The position numbers and the translations under genes are program-made. Shown here in pieces: positions 23,091 to 33,666 of a stretch of 64,000 nucleotides of DNA. Within the stretch, counting starts at the first letter, position 1; the number at the start of each line of letters is the position of its first letter. The notes beneath the pieces were generated by a model, which was not told where the DNA came from, did not search any database, and saw only the letters and a list, made by a program, of their open reading frames with translations. Source of the stretch: Monosiga brevicollis MX1 (lineage: Eukaryota; Opisthokonta; Choanoflagellata; Craspedida; Salpingoecidae); assembly GCF_000002865.3 (NCBI RefSeq), contig NW_001865050.1:989762-1053761 (forward strand). The letters are read 5' to 3'.

Positions 23091-24470
23091 GAATTGAATG
23101 GTAGCGGATGTGGAGAGGAGATGATGATGGCAGCCAGCGGGCTGTGGCTTGCATATCGCCTGCCTCGAGGCGTGTGTGGTTTGTGGTTTGCAGCCTTTGC
23201 GGTGTGCAGCCTTTATGGTGAGGGCGCTAAGCGCCAGTCGCTGGGTGTAGCATCGTCCCTATTGGCTCGTCCGTTTCAGTCTGAAGGCCTCCAGGCATGA
23301 CACCATAGGTAAACAGGCGGATGGATCGCTCTTCAACGCACGCAAGGTTTGTGTGGCACTTTGCAGAGCCCAGTTCACCCCTGGCCACATGCGGCTCACA
23401 CCCCTGCCCCGCCATCCTTCACGCCAACAGGGCTCATGATGTTGGAGCCGCCGGAGGCGCTGCCCTTTTTCGTTCCCAGCTCCCCTACTGTATTACTTGT
23501 TGTAACTATCAATGACGCATGGTAGCAGTACGTTCCGTTCCATTGCACTTGGTTTGCAATCATCACACCCCTTTAAAGTAAACAAGCACAGAAAATAAAA
23601 GAAACCCTGTAAAGTTAAGGAAGCACCTTGCGTCAGCGAGTCTCACACCCCACTCCACCTACAACACGGTTAATGCCTTTTGCGAATCACACTTGACGCA
23701 CAAGTGCCTTTTGGCTTCTCTCTCTCTGTGCGATTTCAGGTGCGAACGAGCCCGCGGCCGCGCGCGCGCGTGTGTGAAATGGCAGTGCCAGTGTTGGCTG
23801 CTCTGGAGGGGAGCATTTGAATGCAACTCTGAGGCTGGTGTGGCTCGAGGCCCTTGGTGTTGGTTCTGCTGTCTGTGCTTCTCCTCGCTGCTGTGCTCGT
23901 GTGCCAGTGTGTGCCTGTGTGCTCGTATTCTCCGTGACAAGCATTATCATGGTGCTTGCGATGTTCTTGCTGGTGGCCATGTGCCTGGGGCTGCCCCGCG
24001 GTACTGGGTCTGCGTTGCGCGGCGCTATGCCCTCTCTGAAAGATGGTCAATCTTTACAAGGCTAGCGCGGGTCAGAGTCGCGGCATCCACTCTCACAGCG
24101 AGCAGACAAGAAGGGGAAGCATTTGCGGGTTGATGCGCTTGGTCTGGAGTCATTGTTACTGGTCGACGACCAACCCAAGGCCTCCCCCATCCCACCCAGC
24201 CGGGCGTCTTCCATGCACATCTGCCATCCGTGTCTTCCATCCATGATCAAACACACTGTGCTTTGGGATTTTGTGCTGTTCCTGTTTGTTGACTCGCTCT
24301 TGGTCGGCTCGTGCTCACCTTCAACGTGTTGATGGCTCACCATTCTCTCGCCGCTCGTTCGCTTCTGGCGCCTAGTCTCCTCGGCCAGGGGCATTCAAAA
24401 GTTTGGTGTCCTCGGGTTTGAGACGTTTTGGCTTTTGCAACATTGTGCTTTTGGTCTGCACCTTTCCACC

Positions 24471-27400
24471 ATGGCAGCCCCGCCCCGGGCGCTTGCCTCT
24501 CGTGCAGCCCTCTGTCTGCGCGGCTATCATGCCCTCGGTACGCCCCCATGCTCCAGACTCTTTCGTACTGCAGGGCGTTGCTTAGCCTGATTCCTTGTGT
24601 ATGTGCCACCCTCCCGATATTTCAATTGTGCCCAGCCCAACGCCAGCCTGGGCGCGTGCTGCAACACCAAGGCTTTGGGCAACGACGTCAAGTTGTCTCG
24701 GTCGTTGCCGCTGCGGGTGCCGTTTTCAAGCGCTTCGTCGTTGTTCCCGGCATGATCATTGGCGGTTTCGGTGCAGCCGCTGATCAAATGCGCAAGTCCA
24801 TTCCAGATGTGGATCTCCCATTTGGCATTGCTGACCTTGCAGATGGAGCCAACTCCATCATGGGCGCAATGAAGAGTGAGCTCGAAGTTATTCGTTCTCG
24901 CATGACACCAGAATTGGAGCGCAGCCATGCCCACAACCATGATGGCAACGAGCCCAATCCCGAACCATCGGGGGATGGTGATGCAGCTGCGGCAGCCGCA
25001 GCTGCAGCTGCAGCTGCAGGATCCGATGGCGATGGCGATAAGGGTCCATCACCCGCTGAAAAACAAGTGCTTGAACAGCAGGCACTCATCGCCGAACTAC
25101 AGGCGCAGGTGCACAAACTCCAACAAGACCGTGAAGCTGCTGTGGCACAGCTTCGCGATACCATTGACGACCTCGAAACGCGCCTGGCGGGGGCCGAGGA
25201 CGCCGCGCGCCAGGAGTTGCTGGAAGAACGCAACCGCCTGCAGGCAGATATCGATCGCCTCAAGGGCGAGAATGAGGAGCTCCACCGTGTCAACATCATC
25301 AACGCCGCCAAGGTAGGCCGCATCAACCCTGGTCGTTCACATTACTCATGCCCCGCCGTCTCACGTCAAATCGTTCTGTCTGTGTGGACGCCCCTGGCCT
25401 GTTCCGCTGCCACGCGATGGTAGAGTAAGCCCGACAAGGCCAAGCGGGCCATCGACCTCTTCAGTGATATTCTGCAGCTTCGCAGTCAAGTCGACAGCAA
25501 CTTTGCAGCCCAAGAGCGTTTGCCTCGCGTCGTTGTTGTTGGCGATCAGGTTTGTCCTCCTCCCAACCCGCCATCCCTCCTTGCTCTCTCTCTCATTCGC
25601 TCCCATTGGCTCTCGATATTGAAATCGTGGTTTGGTGCTCGACCCCATGACCGGCATTTGCCCGTAACATTCTGCTGTGACATTATGTCGTAGTCTGCTG
25701 GCAAAACCAGCGTGCTTGAGGTGCTTGTGCGCGCCCGCATCTTTCCACGCGGAGCTGGAGAGATGATGACGCGCTCGCCCATTCAGGTGAGCTGGCCAAC
25801 CGCCATCCGCAATGGCCCTTCTCTTGAACTGGCCGTTATGTGACCCTGTGTTGAATGGTTGAATGGTCTTGCAGGTGACGTTGAGCGAGGGTCGGGACCA
25901 CGTGGCTCAGTTCAAGGACTCCCAGCGAATGTACAACCTACGCAGTGAGGGTGACCTCAAGGATCTGCGTGATGAGATTGAGCGTCGCATGGTGTCCAGC
26001 GTTGCCGGTGGCGCCGTGGTGAGCAATCAAACGCTGGCCCTTGATCTTCGAGGTCCTGGCCTGCAGCCCATGGTGTTGGTCGACTTGCCCGGCATCATCC
26101 AACACCATACTCGCGGCATGCCCGAAAGCACCAAAGGCTCCATCCTGGACATGTGCAAGCAACACATTGAAAACCCAAACAGCATCATCCTCTGTGTGCA
26201 AGACGCCTCGCGTGATGCCGAAGCCAGCAGCGTAGCCGATCTCGTCCGTTCTGCGGATCCCGAAGGCAAGTTTGGCGCATCAAAGCGTTTGCGCTCGCCC
26301 GTTCACAGCCTGTGCTTCATGCGCAGCGGTTTTCTTGCATCCATCATGTGCCCACGGTCGTCTGCTCTCAGCTCACTGGTTTCTGTTGCCATGCTGCCCT
26401 ACTCTCAGGCGATCGCACCGTGTTTGTGCTCACCAAGATTGACATGGCTGAAAAGATGAATGTCGCTCCCACCAAGGTACCTTTCTCGTTTGTGTCGGCA
26501 AACGGGTGTGAGCATGGGTGTGAGCATGCTTGACCAAGGCTCATTGCCTTGCATTTACGCTTGTCCCACCGGCGCGGGGTGGTTGCAGCTGCAATCCATT
26601 TTGCAGGGCGAGCGCTTTAATATGCAAGCACGCGCCTACTTTGCCGTCGTAACAGGAACAGCGGATCCAGAGGCTAGCATTGAGCACATTCGGGCAAACG
26701 AGCGACGCTACTTTCAAGAATCCGACCTTTTCAAGAGTCAAACCTTCAACACGCGTCGCACAGGCACAGATAATCTCGCTCGGTACGATGAGAAGCGGTG
26801 ATGCTCTTGTCGCATGACATGCAGGCCCAGCTCTTGGCATTTATCGTCCTCATACCGTTCCTGATCCTCCAGGATGGTGTCTGACATTTTTTGGGAGCGC
26901 GTCCGGGACACGGTGCAACAAGAATCGCAAGATATTCAGCGGGCCCTGAAGCAAAAAGAGACCGAGTGGAAGAACACCTATCCTAATCAAGCCCGCCTCA
27001 GCCGCGACGACCTTTTCAACATGGGTCGGCACGACATCCTGCAAAACATTACCGAATTCAATGATGAAATGACACCGGAACAGTGGGAGCAGGTGCTGCA
27101 CGAAAAGGTGAGAGCTGCGCTTCCTTTGCGTGTCCGACGTTGCTCATTGTTGACGTTCGGCTGGATGTGGTGGCTTTGACGTTGATTTGACAATGTTGCG
27201 TGTGCGTTCATTTAGATTTGGGATACCATTCGTCCTTTCATCATTGATGAAATCTACGTCTCTGCGTCGCAAGTTGAATCAGCCGCCGAATTCAAGGTGC
27301 TGGCCTGCTTCTCCTGGCGCTTGTCAACCCCCTCCCTCCGTCAAGGTTCAAGAGGCTCGAAAGGTTCCCAGGCGTTTTTGTGCTGCCATCGCGACCAGTC

Positions 27401-28778
27401 TCATATCACACCGCACCCCACGTGTATGACCTCTTGCCACGCCACCCAGACTCGTGTTGAAAACGCTCTCGATGCTTGGGCTGCGGCCGAGCTGCCACGT
27501 CTCTCCGTCAAAGCTGCCCGCGAGTAAGTGTCAAACCGCTACACACTTCGTGTGAATCAAGCTTGGGTCGCCCTGTGTGTTGTCTCTCATCGGTGCGTTC
27601 TTTTTCAATGAATTAGTACGCTCATGGGCGAGTTTATGCGGGTCCTGACCATTCGCGATGAGGACGGCGTCTTTGACAAGCTGAAGGCCGAGGTCAAGGA
27701 GGCGTGCAGCGCAAACTTTGAGTGGGATCCACACTCCATTTCCAAAATTCGCAGCGTCCAAGAGCTCATGCTGCGCGACGATGTCATCCGCACCCGACGG
27801 GACTGGGATGCAGCCGCCAAATTCATGAATTGGAAACTGACCACGGAGCTGCAGCGCACAGATGCCGACATTGCCACTCGCAAGGGCAGCAGTGCCTGGT
27901 GGCGCTGGCTGACCTGGACGTCAAACACCACTGACCAACACCAATTCAACGCTTGCGCTGGGGAATTGCAGCATTACTTCAAGGGCAAGCAGGTGCGTGT
28001 CCGCAGGCAGTGCGAGTGCGGGACAGCGACTTGCTGCGCTGTACTGATGCGCCTTGACTTGCTCTGTACTGTTGTGCCTGCCTGGGGGCGCAATAGACTG
28101 AAATTCGCCGAGGCCTGAACACGGAGGAAATTCGCAGTTTGCAACACAGTCTCAAGCGCAAGTATCGCATGAATGTAGAACCAGGTGCGCTCTTTGAGTG
28201 TTTTGTAAACTTTTTTTTTCGCCCTGGCTCGTCTGTACCTGGCTGAAACGACGTCTGATCTTCGGGTGCGGGTGGCTGCAGAGGCGATTGAGGAGACGTA
28301 CGGTCTTTTGTTCAAGCGCCACTTCCTGGAGCAGGCGCTGCAATCTGCCAAGTATTGCCGTAGCAAGTTTGGCTGTGAGTCCCGAGTGTGCCAGCCTGTC
28401 AACGGGCTGGCCTGTCATGATGTGCTGCTCTTTTGGCGCTTGAACAACATGCTTGAAGCGACCGTCAATATGCTGCGGCTTGAGGCCATGCAGTATAAGC
28501 GCGAGCTGCAAGAATCAATCCGTGAAGTTTTGAATGACATGAGTGCGGTAAGGTGCTGCTCATGCGTCATCGATTAGCATCAAGGCCAAGTCTTATGGTC
28601 ATTGTGCACGCTGATGGGATGTTATGTTCGTGTTAACTTGTAGGATCCCGAGGCCAAGACAAACCTCATCGCTGGCAAGCGCGTGGCGCTGTCTGAAGAG
28701 ATTGAGGTTTTGCGTCACCTGCAAAACAAACTGGATCAGTTTACAAAGCAGCTCAAGCGCGAGGGCAAGCTCCGATAA
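24471..28778 (+). CDS. OPA1: mitochondrial dynamin-like GTPase OPA1/Mgm1
   Basis: Dynamin-family GTPase that fuses inner mitochondrial membranes and shapes cristae. Fourteen exons (24471-24537, 24636-25312, 25424-25549, 25694-25786, 25875-26265, 26409-26476, 26589-26782, 26873-27107, 27216-27296, 27450-27523, 27617-27992, 28097-28184, 28282-28547, 28644-28778) join in phase to about 956 residues (human 960). The Arg/Ala-rich start ([20 protein letters not shown]) looks like a mitochondrial targeting peptide. A membrane anchor follows ([16 protein letters not shown]), then coiled coil. G1 is [12 protein letters not shown], split exactly between exons 3 and 4; then [14 protein letters not shown], the G3 motif VLVDLPGI, and the G4 motif LTKIDMAEK. 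The stalk has EWKNTYP, and near the end [14 protein letters not shown] and [15 protein letters not shown] match the family C-terminus. A 12-Ala run lies in the linker. The start sits in an ACCATGG context. Confidence 0.97.
26266..26408 (+). other. GC-AG intron of OPA1
   Basis: The only way to join exon 5 (ending in codons for DPE) to exon 6 ([11 protein letters not shown]) is a donor reading AG|GCAAGT with acceptor CTCAG. The resulting glycine codon and the conserved junction support it. GC donors are a known minor class spliced by the major spliceosome. Confidence 0.85.
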
Positions 28779-29303
28779 ACAGCGCGACCCTGCATCCCCT
28801 CCTGAGTCGTTGGCCGAGCTTTATATGAGGCTCAGTGAGAGGGCACTGTGCAAGCAGATGGCAGTTTGGGGTGTTCAAGTATGTGCCACTAGACCGCCGG
28901 GCGGTCATGGTTGAACCCACTCTTGCGACATTGGCTCTTTCCGCAAGGCATAGGTCACACGTCAGAATCCAAGTTGAAATTTTGTTGAGTGCATGTGTGA
29001 AAGAAGAAGAAGAAGAAGGAAAACTTGACTGTGAATTTGGCCAATCGAGGGGTGGCTCGGCGCGGTGCAAGGCGCACCCTAGACACAAAGCCTTTGCAGC
29101 TGCAAGGAAATGCGCTCGGTGTTCACAATGGAGTGTCTGGTAGAGAAATGGATTCACAGGTGGCGCGGCCACGAGGGTCATCAAGTCATGTGGGGGTGGG
29201 GGGCCAGAGATGATCAAAGAATCGCTGAGGATGGTGCTCCGTACTGTGCGCTCTCTAGTAGAAGAGAGGTGACGCTGGGTGCTGCGCGACGGCAACATCG
29301 CGG
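28779..29303. other. convergent intergenic region, OPA1 and GET2-like 3' ends
   Basis: 525 bases between converging stop codons. Contains a short GAA run near 29005-29020. Presumed 3' untranslated regions only. Confidence 0.5.
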
Positions 29304-30037
29304 TTACGAGGAGGCTTTGACGAGCGTGAGGGTGACTACAGCAACCATAAAGTAGGCAGCCAGTTCCTTGGGACGTCGATCATACATGGCCATTCCGGCA
29401 ATCAATGCCGCCACAGTGCCTGCCTCTCCCTGGCACAGCACAAAAGCCCAAGGCAGAGCCCGTGAGTGTCGTCAACGGCAAAAGAGCGGAGAAGAGGGCG
29501 GAACTGGTTAGCAAGACTCACCACCCAGTCTTGAGGGCCCCAGATGGCTGCAAGCCATGTGAGTAGCACCACCACCAGTGAAGGTAGATGGACCGGGACA
29601 AAAGGCTGCCGAGCAAACGGCGAGCCCATAGACTTTGCTCGAGAAGGTCCGAAGCCGGTGTTGGGAAGTGAGGTCGGCGCAGTGGTCGGTTCCGAAGCAT
29701 CTGGGGATGATGCAGCAGCTACTGCATCCTGCGGAACTGGTGTGGCAGTTGTGCCATGACGCTGGCGCAGCTGCGAATCGGCTGTAGCCTGGGTTTGCTG
29801 CTTCGAGGCAGATGGCTGCTCCTCACTTGCGGTAGTAGGTGCGGAGGTGGCCTGGGGCTGAGCAGCAGCCCGCTCAAGACTTTGATGCAAGGCGCGTTCG
29901 TCCTTGGCCGAGACGGGCGCAGCCTCGCGAACATTGGCATGGGACAGAGCCTCGAGTCGATTTTCCGAGTTGTTCAAAACTCGCTGCTTTCGCCGCTCCC
30001 GAGCCAAGCGCCGCCGTTCTGCCACTGCATCTGCCAT
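29304..30037 (-). CDS. Get2/CAMLG-like receptor for tail-anchored protein insertion
   Basis: Likely the ER receptor subunit that captures Get3/TRC40 carrying tail-anchored proteins. Two exons (30037-29522, 29429-29304) encode about 213 residues. The start carries AERRRLARERRKQRVLNNSE and then RLEALS, the basic N-terminal helix pattern of Get2 and CAMLG that binds Get3. A long disordered Ala/Thr/Gln-rich linker follows, then hydrophobic segments at the C-terminus: VHLPSLVVVLLTWLAAIWG, then GTVAALIAGMAMY and YFMVAVVTLTLVK. This layout (cyt basic helix, long linker, three membrane segments at the end) is that of the family. The second exon start rests on the acceptor CCAG at 29430; the donor at 29522 is GTGAGT. 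Sequence identity outside the basic helix is low, so the call is moderate. Confidence 0.65.
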
Positions 30038-30156
<119 letters not shown>

Positions 30157-30160
30157 CGCG

Positions 30161-30771
30161 CTGAGGAGGGGGAGGGTCCTGCGTCAAGCGTTTGTCTGCG
30201 AACTGCGCGGTGAGTATGGACTCCGCTCACACAAAAAAAAATAAAACAAAAAAATTTTAATAAAATCGTGTGTGTGTGTGTGTGTTTCTTTCCTTTTGGT
30301 GGGAGACTGTCACTTTAGGAGCCGGCTGTCTGATACATAAACGCTTTGGTCACCGTTGCGTGGGGTGGTGGCTGCCCTTGTTCAGGTGGCAACAGGCTTT
30401 GAAATCAAAAGGAGCAGGAAAGAGGACTGTATTCAAGGCTTTCACAAGCCATCGGAGATAGAGACACGCTGGAACAGCAGCTGAATTCGCCACGAATAAG
30501 GAACAACAGTCGGGGTAGAAAACATTTCAAACCGGCAAGAACAGACAGTAAAGCGAGGCGGGGGGGAAGGGACATGTGGCCCAGACGAAACATCATGTAA
30601 ACGCCAGACTCAACAGAAGCGCACATGAGAGGGAAGCAGACGATGAGGCACGGTTGCCAATCACAGACGGGCAGAAACGTGCAAACGGCACAAGATGGGC
30701 AATAATCGAGGGCAATTAGGATCGAGGATCGGGAGCTGGCGGATGATGAGCGCCGCAGCAACGGGACTTTC
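30161..30771. other. intergenic, GET2-like promoter and 3' flank of the bHLH gene
   Basis: Region upstream of the GET2-like gene and downstream of the bHLH stop codon. It contains an A/T-rich patch (30230-30265), a short second GT tract (about 30269-30286) and no gene. Confidence 0.5.
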
Positions 30772-32205
30772 TCACGGGTTTCGCGGTTCGACGACCACGA
30801 GGGCACGGCCGTCAGCAGGAGGTTCGATGGGGATGAAGTTGCTCTCAAGAACGGGATACATGATATCAAAAAGTTCAACAATGCGAGTGACGCCGTAAGA
30901 CCAGATAACTTCGCCTGTGGAGGTGCGCATCCGCCGTACGGAGCGGAGGAGAAGGCTCTTATCACTCAGAAACTGAATGAGGTCTCGCACATTCAACATG
31001 GGGTCGTCCGGTACTGTGACCCGATTATGCCAGTTTAGGGTGTTTGCAATGGAGCAGGCCGTGATTCCGAGCATGTTTTCGGCATGGGTATTCAGTTCTA
31101 GAACGCGAGGTCCCTGACACTTAAAGCGACCAATGCAGGGGTTGACCTTGAGCTCAATCATGATGTCGTACACGTCCATTGCATTGCGGGTGCTTAAGAC
31201 TTCAACATCAGCATCCGTGGTGCCGGGGTTGTTGCCTTGGTGAGGGTAGTCGATGGCTAGGTCAAGCAAGTCGCGATTGAAGGTGGAGCTTGCACCGGCG
31301 TACGCAGGCCGGTTTTGGTGTGTTCGCATGGTGTGGGAGGAGGCTAAGGGGGCAAAGTGTAGGTTGCCCTCAACTCCCGGTTTCTGGTCCATGTCCCACG
31401 TATAGGAGGCAGATGTACGCATGGTCAGGCCCTGCCATGCATCGCCACGGTCTGAGTGGTGACGATGATCCTGTGCGGGCCAGTTGGAGGTCTTGTGGTG
31501 AACTGGGTCGTGGGGGTGAGAGGGGAAAGACCCAGGCGCGGCGATGAGCCCTGATTGAGTAGGGCTGCTACTGCTGCTATGATCGCTGTTGGGGGAGCCC
31601 ACGAGCGTTTGCTGCGGGGCATGCATGGTCAAGTGTCCATGCTGGTGCTGAGGCTGCGTGGGGTAGATGCTACTTGAGCCGTGCGAGAAGGTGTGTGTGA
31701 CCTGCTGCTGCTGCTGTTGCAATTGAAGAAGCTGGAGTTGATGGTGCTGTTGCTGTTGCTGAGATTGGGCGAGTTGTTCTGTCAGAACAGCATTTGACTT
31801 TTCAACCCGCTCCAACGCCTTGGTCAGCTCAACGATACGGGCGGCTGCAGATTCGAGCACGGCCGACTTTTCGAGGGTCCGCGGCAAGACCAACAAGTCT
31901 TGCAGGCGAGAATAACCATCTGCCAATCGCTCCCGGCGAAGCTTCTCCGTTTCCTGTTGAGGGGGGGGAGCGCCAAGGTGACGGCAAGTGAGCAACCCAA
32001 TGCGCCATGTCTCATTTTCTCTTCTTCCGTGTACCAGCGTCGAGGCAAACGGCAGCGGATGGTGATGGTGGTGGGTACGTACGCGGTGGCGAATCTGACG
32101 GCGAGTTCGTTTGACAGGATGCTGCCCCGTGTTGGAACCGGCATCATCGTTGCCGCTGTGCCCGCTGCCAAGCATCGGGGAGTCCGGGTCTGACTGCATA
32201 TTCAT
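30772..32205 (-). CDS. bHLH transcription factor with Gln-rich region and PAS-like domain
   Basis: Two exons (32205-32083, 31953-30772) give about 434 residues. The splice joins the basic region as KRTRRQIRHRETEKLRRER, which holds the His-Glu-Arg set at the E-box-reading positions 5, 9 and 13 of bHLH proteins. Helix 1 (YSRLQDLLVLP), a short loop and helix 2 (KSAVLESAAARIVELTKALE) follow, running into a leucine-rich extension. Next is a Gln/His-rich region. The C-terminal third (PRVLELNTHAENMLGITAC, later MRTSTGEVIWSYGVTRIVEL) has the shape of a PAS domain: strand, Asn-containing turn, helix, and a final strand pair after a Gly-Glu turn. It therefore resembles bHLH-PAS factors, although only one PAS repeat is visible. 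The intron (31954-32082) is 129 bases, has no stop and keeps the frame. The exact family is not assigned. Confidence 0.8.
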   Translation of the reverse strand: MNMQSDPDSPMLGSGHSGNDDAGSNTGQHPVKRTRRQIRHRVRTHHHHHPLPFASTLVHGRRENETWRIGLLTCRHLGAPPPQQETEKLRRERLADGYSRLQDLLVLPRTLEKSAVLESAAARIVELTKALERVEKSNAVLTEQLAQSQQQQQHHQLQLLQLQQQQQQVTHTFSHGSSSIYPTQPQHQHGHLTMHAPQQTLVGSPNSDHSSSSSPTQSGLIAAPGSFPSHPHDPVHHKTSNWPAQDHRHHSDRGDAWQGLTMRTSASYTWDMDQKPGVEGNLHFAPLASSHTMRTHQNRPAYAGASSTFNRDLLDLAIDYPHQGNNPGTTDADVEVLSTRNAMDVYDIMIELKVNPCIGRFKCQGPRVLELNTHAENMLGITACSIANTLNWHNRVTVPDDPMLNVRDLIQFLSDKSLLLRSVRRMRTSTGEVIWSYGVTRIVELFDIMYPVLESNFIPIEPPADGRALVVVEPRNP

Positions 32206-32366
32206 GGTTTGCGGACCTGAGGAGCGCGGTGGGCAGCAACCAGTTTACAGTCGTTGTCTACTCCCGGAAGAACTGGTATACTGTTGTCTGTATAAGCGTC
32301 GGCGAGAGCGGGAAGGGGGGGGAATCGTGCCAGTCACCCCGACCAGCTGACCGACCGACTGACCCG

Positions 32367-32406
<40 letters not shown>

Positions 32407-33666
32407 CGCGAGAGTTCTCTCTCTCAGTTTTCAATGCGGTAAGGGGGGGCGAGCGTATTGGCTTGTGTCAAGGAAGTATGGTCAAGCGAATGAGGGGCCG
32501 GCTTGGCGATGTGGTTACAACACTGCCCCAATAGCGAGTGAGTGAGTGAGTGAGTGAGCGAGGCGGCGGGGGCAGCCAGAGGGCGCTGCCGTTTTGATCA
32601 GAAATATGTGTGTGTGTGTGTGTGTGTGTGAAGAATAAAAGAAAAAAGTTAAAAAAAAAAGTGTCTTGAGTTTTTCCGTTTTGGGATCGTGGGTGAAACG
32701 CGTCTCTGCAGTATGGCCTTGGATACACTGGATCTCTGCTAAAGCATTGATTTATAATGGGTCGATCCCTTGGGTCAGGACCGACTCTCTGGGGTGAAAA
32801 AGTGTAGATGGTGGCTCTCTGGTTCTACCGACGACGTTCAATTCCGACTTTTACGCGCTTATCAGAGACTTTTTGTAGATTTCATATTTGATGCTGTTTT
32901 ATTTTGTGTATGTGTTGGTGGTGTTTGTGAATGAGGTGGGCCATCTATGTGGTTGGGTCAAACGCGCCTTGCGTCAACCATTCAACCTTAAATGCATAGG
33001 AGCAGAGGAAAACGAAGAATTTGTAATGTACACTATGTAAGAAGATGACGAAAACATTCGGGAAGATGTCGTACTAGGAACGTTCGAGACGCCTTACATA
33101 AACCACAACATATACCACATCTACTCACATCAACAATATTAACAAACCTACAAATTCCATCAAATAGACTGCAATAAGTATTATATTGGTACTCACACCA
33201 CCCAGTTGTCCAGAATCAGCTACATGTGTTCCTGCTTATCACACACGCAACGTCACAAAATGTGTGCGCTAAGGACAAGTGTTCCCCTCCATTTTTAAAC
33301 ACATGTCATCATGTTCTGGTGGTGTTGACTCTTGGCACATTGCCATCTCTCAGGCTTGCTATGGGCGCATCGTTGGAGCCTTGCCTCCCCCCTCCCACTA
33401 AGGTCCCTCTTTCCAACTGGTTATGGGCGCATCGTTGGAGCCTTGCCTTCTCCCTGAGGGTCTCACTCTGGCTTGATCGGGCATCTGGGTGCGTTCTGCT
33501 TGTTGAATGCAAGTCGCTTCACCACTTCAACTTTCACGGGCAAAAGAGCAAAGTGAATTCTGGCTGAGCGGGCTCGTCATATGGATGCACGCACACGCAC
33601 ACACACCCGGACAAAAAAAAAACCCCGTACGTGCACAGTTTTTATGGCATGGCGACTTGCTGCCCT
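32206..33666. other. intergenic region with simple repeats and an AT-rich stretch
   Basis: About 1.46 kb without a supportable gene. Near the bHLH start lie a GA tract (32369-32402), a GAGT run (32538-32560) and a GT run (32608-32630). 32880-33230 is notably AT-richer than the rest of the window. A near-duplicate segment lies at 33358-33450. It probably contains the bHLH promoter on the left and the 3' end of the prenylcysteine oxidase gene on the right. Confidence 0.5.
33358..33450. repeat. direct repeat, about 28-base unit spaced by about 62 bases
   Basis: TATGGGCGCATCGTTGGAGC, continued by CTTGCCT, occurs twice (about 33360 and 33422), with a partially similar spacer. Looks like a single local tandem duplication. 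Confidence 0.85.

Larger units (their letters stand above)
22508..24470. other. intergenic region with assembly gap, PSMC2/OPA1 divergent spacer
   Basis: Nearly 2 kb without a supportable gene, between two outward-facing start codons. It contains a run of unknown bases (22890-22939) and a long GA tract. Several open frames of 60-150 codons exist on both strands around 23650-24400, but they lack recognisable domains, splice partners or conserved motifs. The first 100-200 bases at each end should be promoter. Confidence 0.5.

Noticed and set aside
22636-23097. Open frames crossing the run of unknown bases
   Set aside because: The frames depend on N bases and on the GA repeat (Arg-Glu runs); no evidence for a gene.
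23659-24394. Possible small genes on either strand between PSMC2 and OPA1
   Set aside because: Frames of 60-150 codons exist, but they have no domain, no family-like start or end and no consistent splice partners.
28266-28577. An intron suspected after KYCRSKFG in OPA1
   Set aside because: A GTGAGT donor-like site is present, but the frame stays open and continues into the conserved CHDVLLFW segment, so one continuous exon is simpler.
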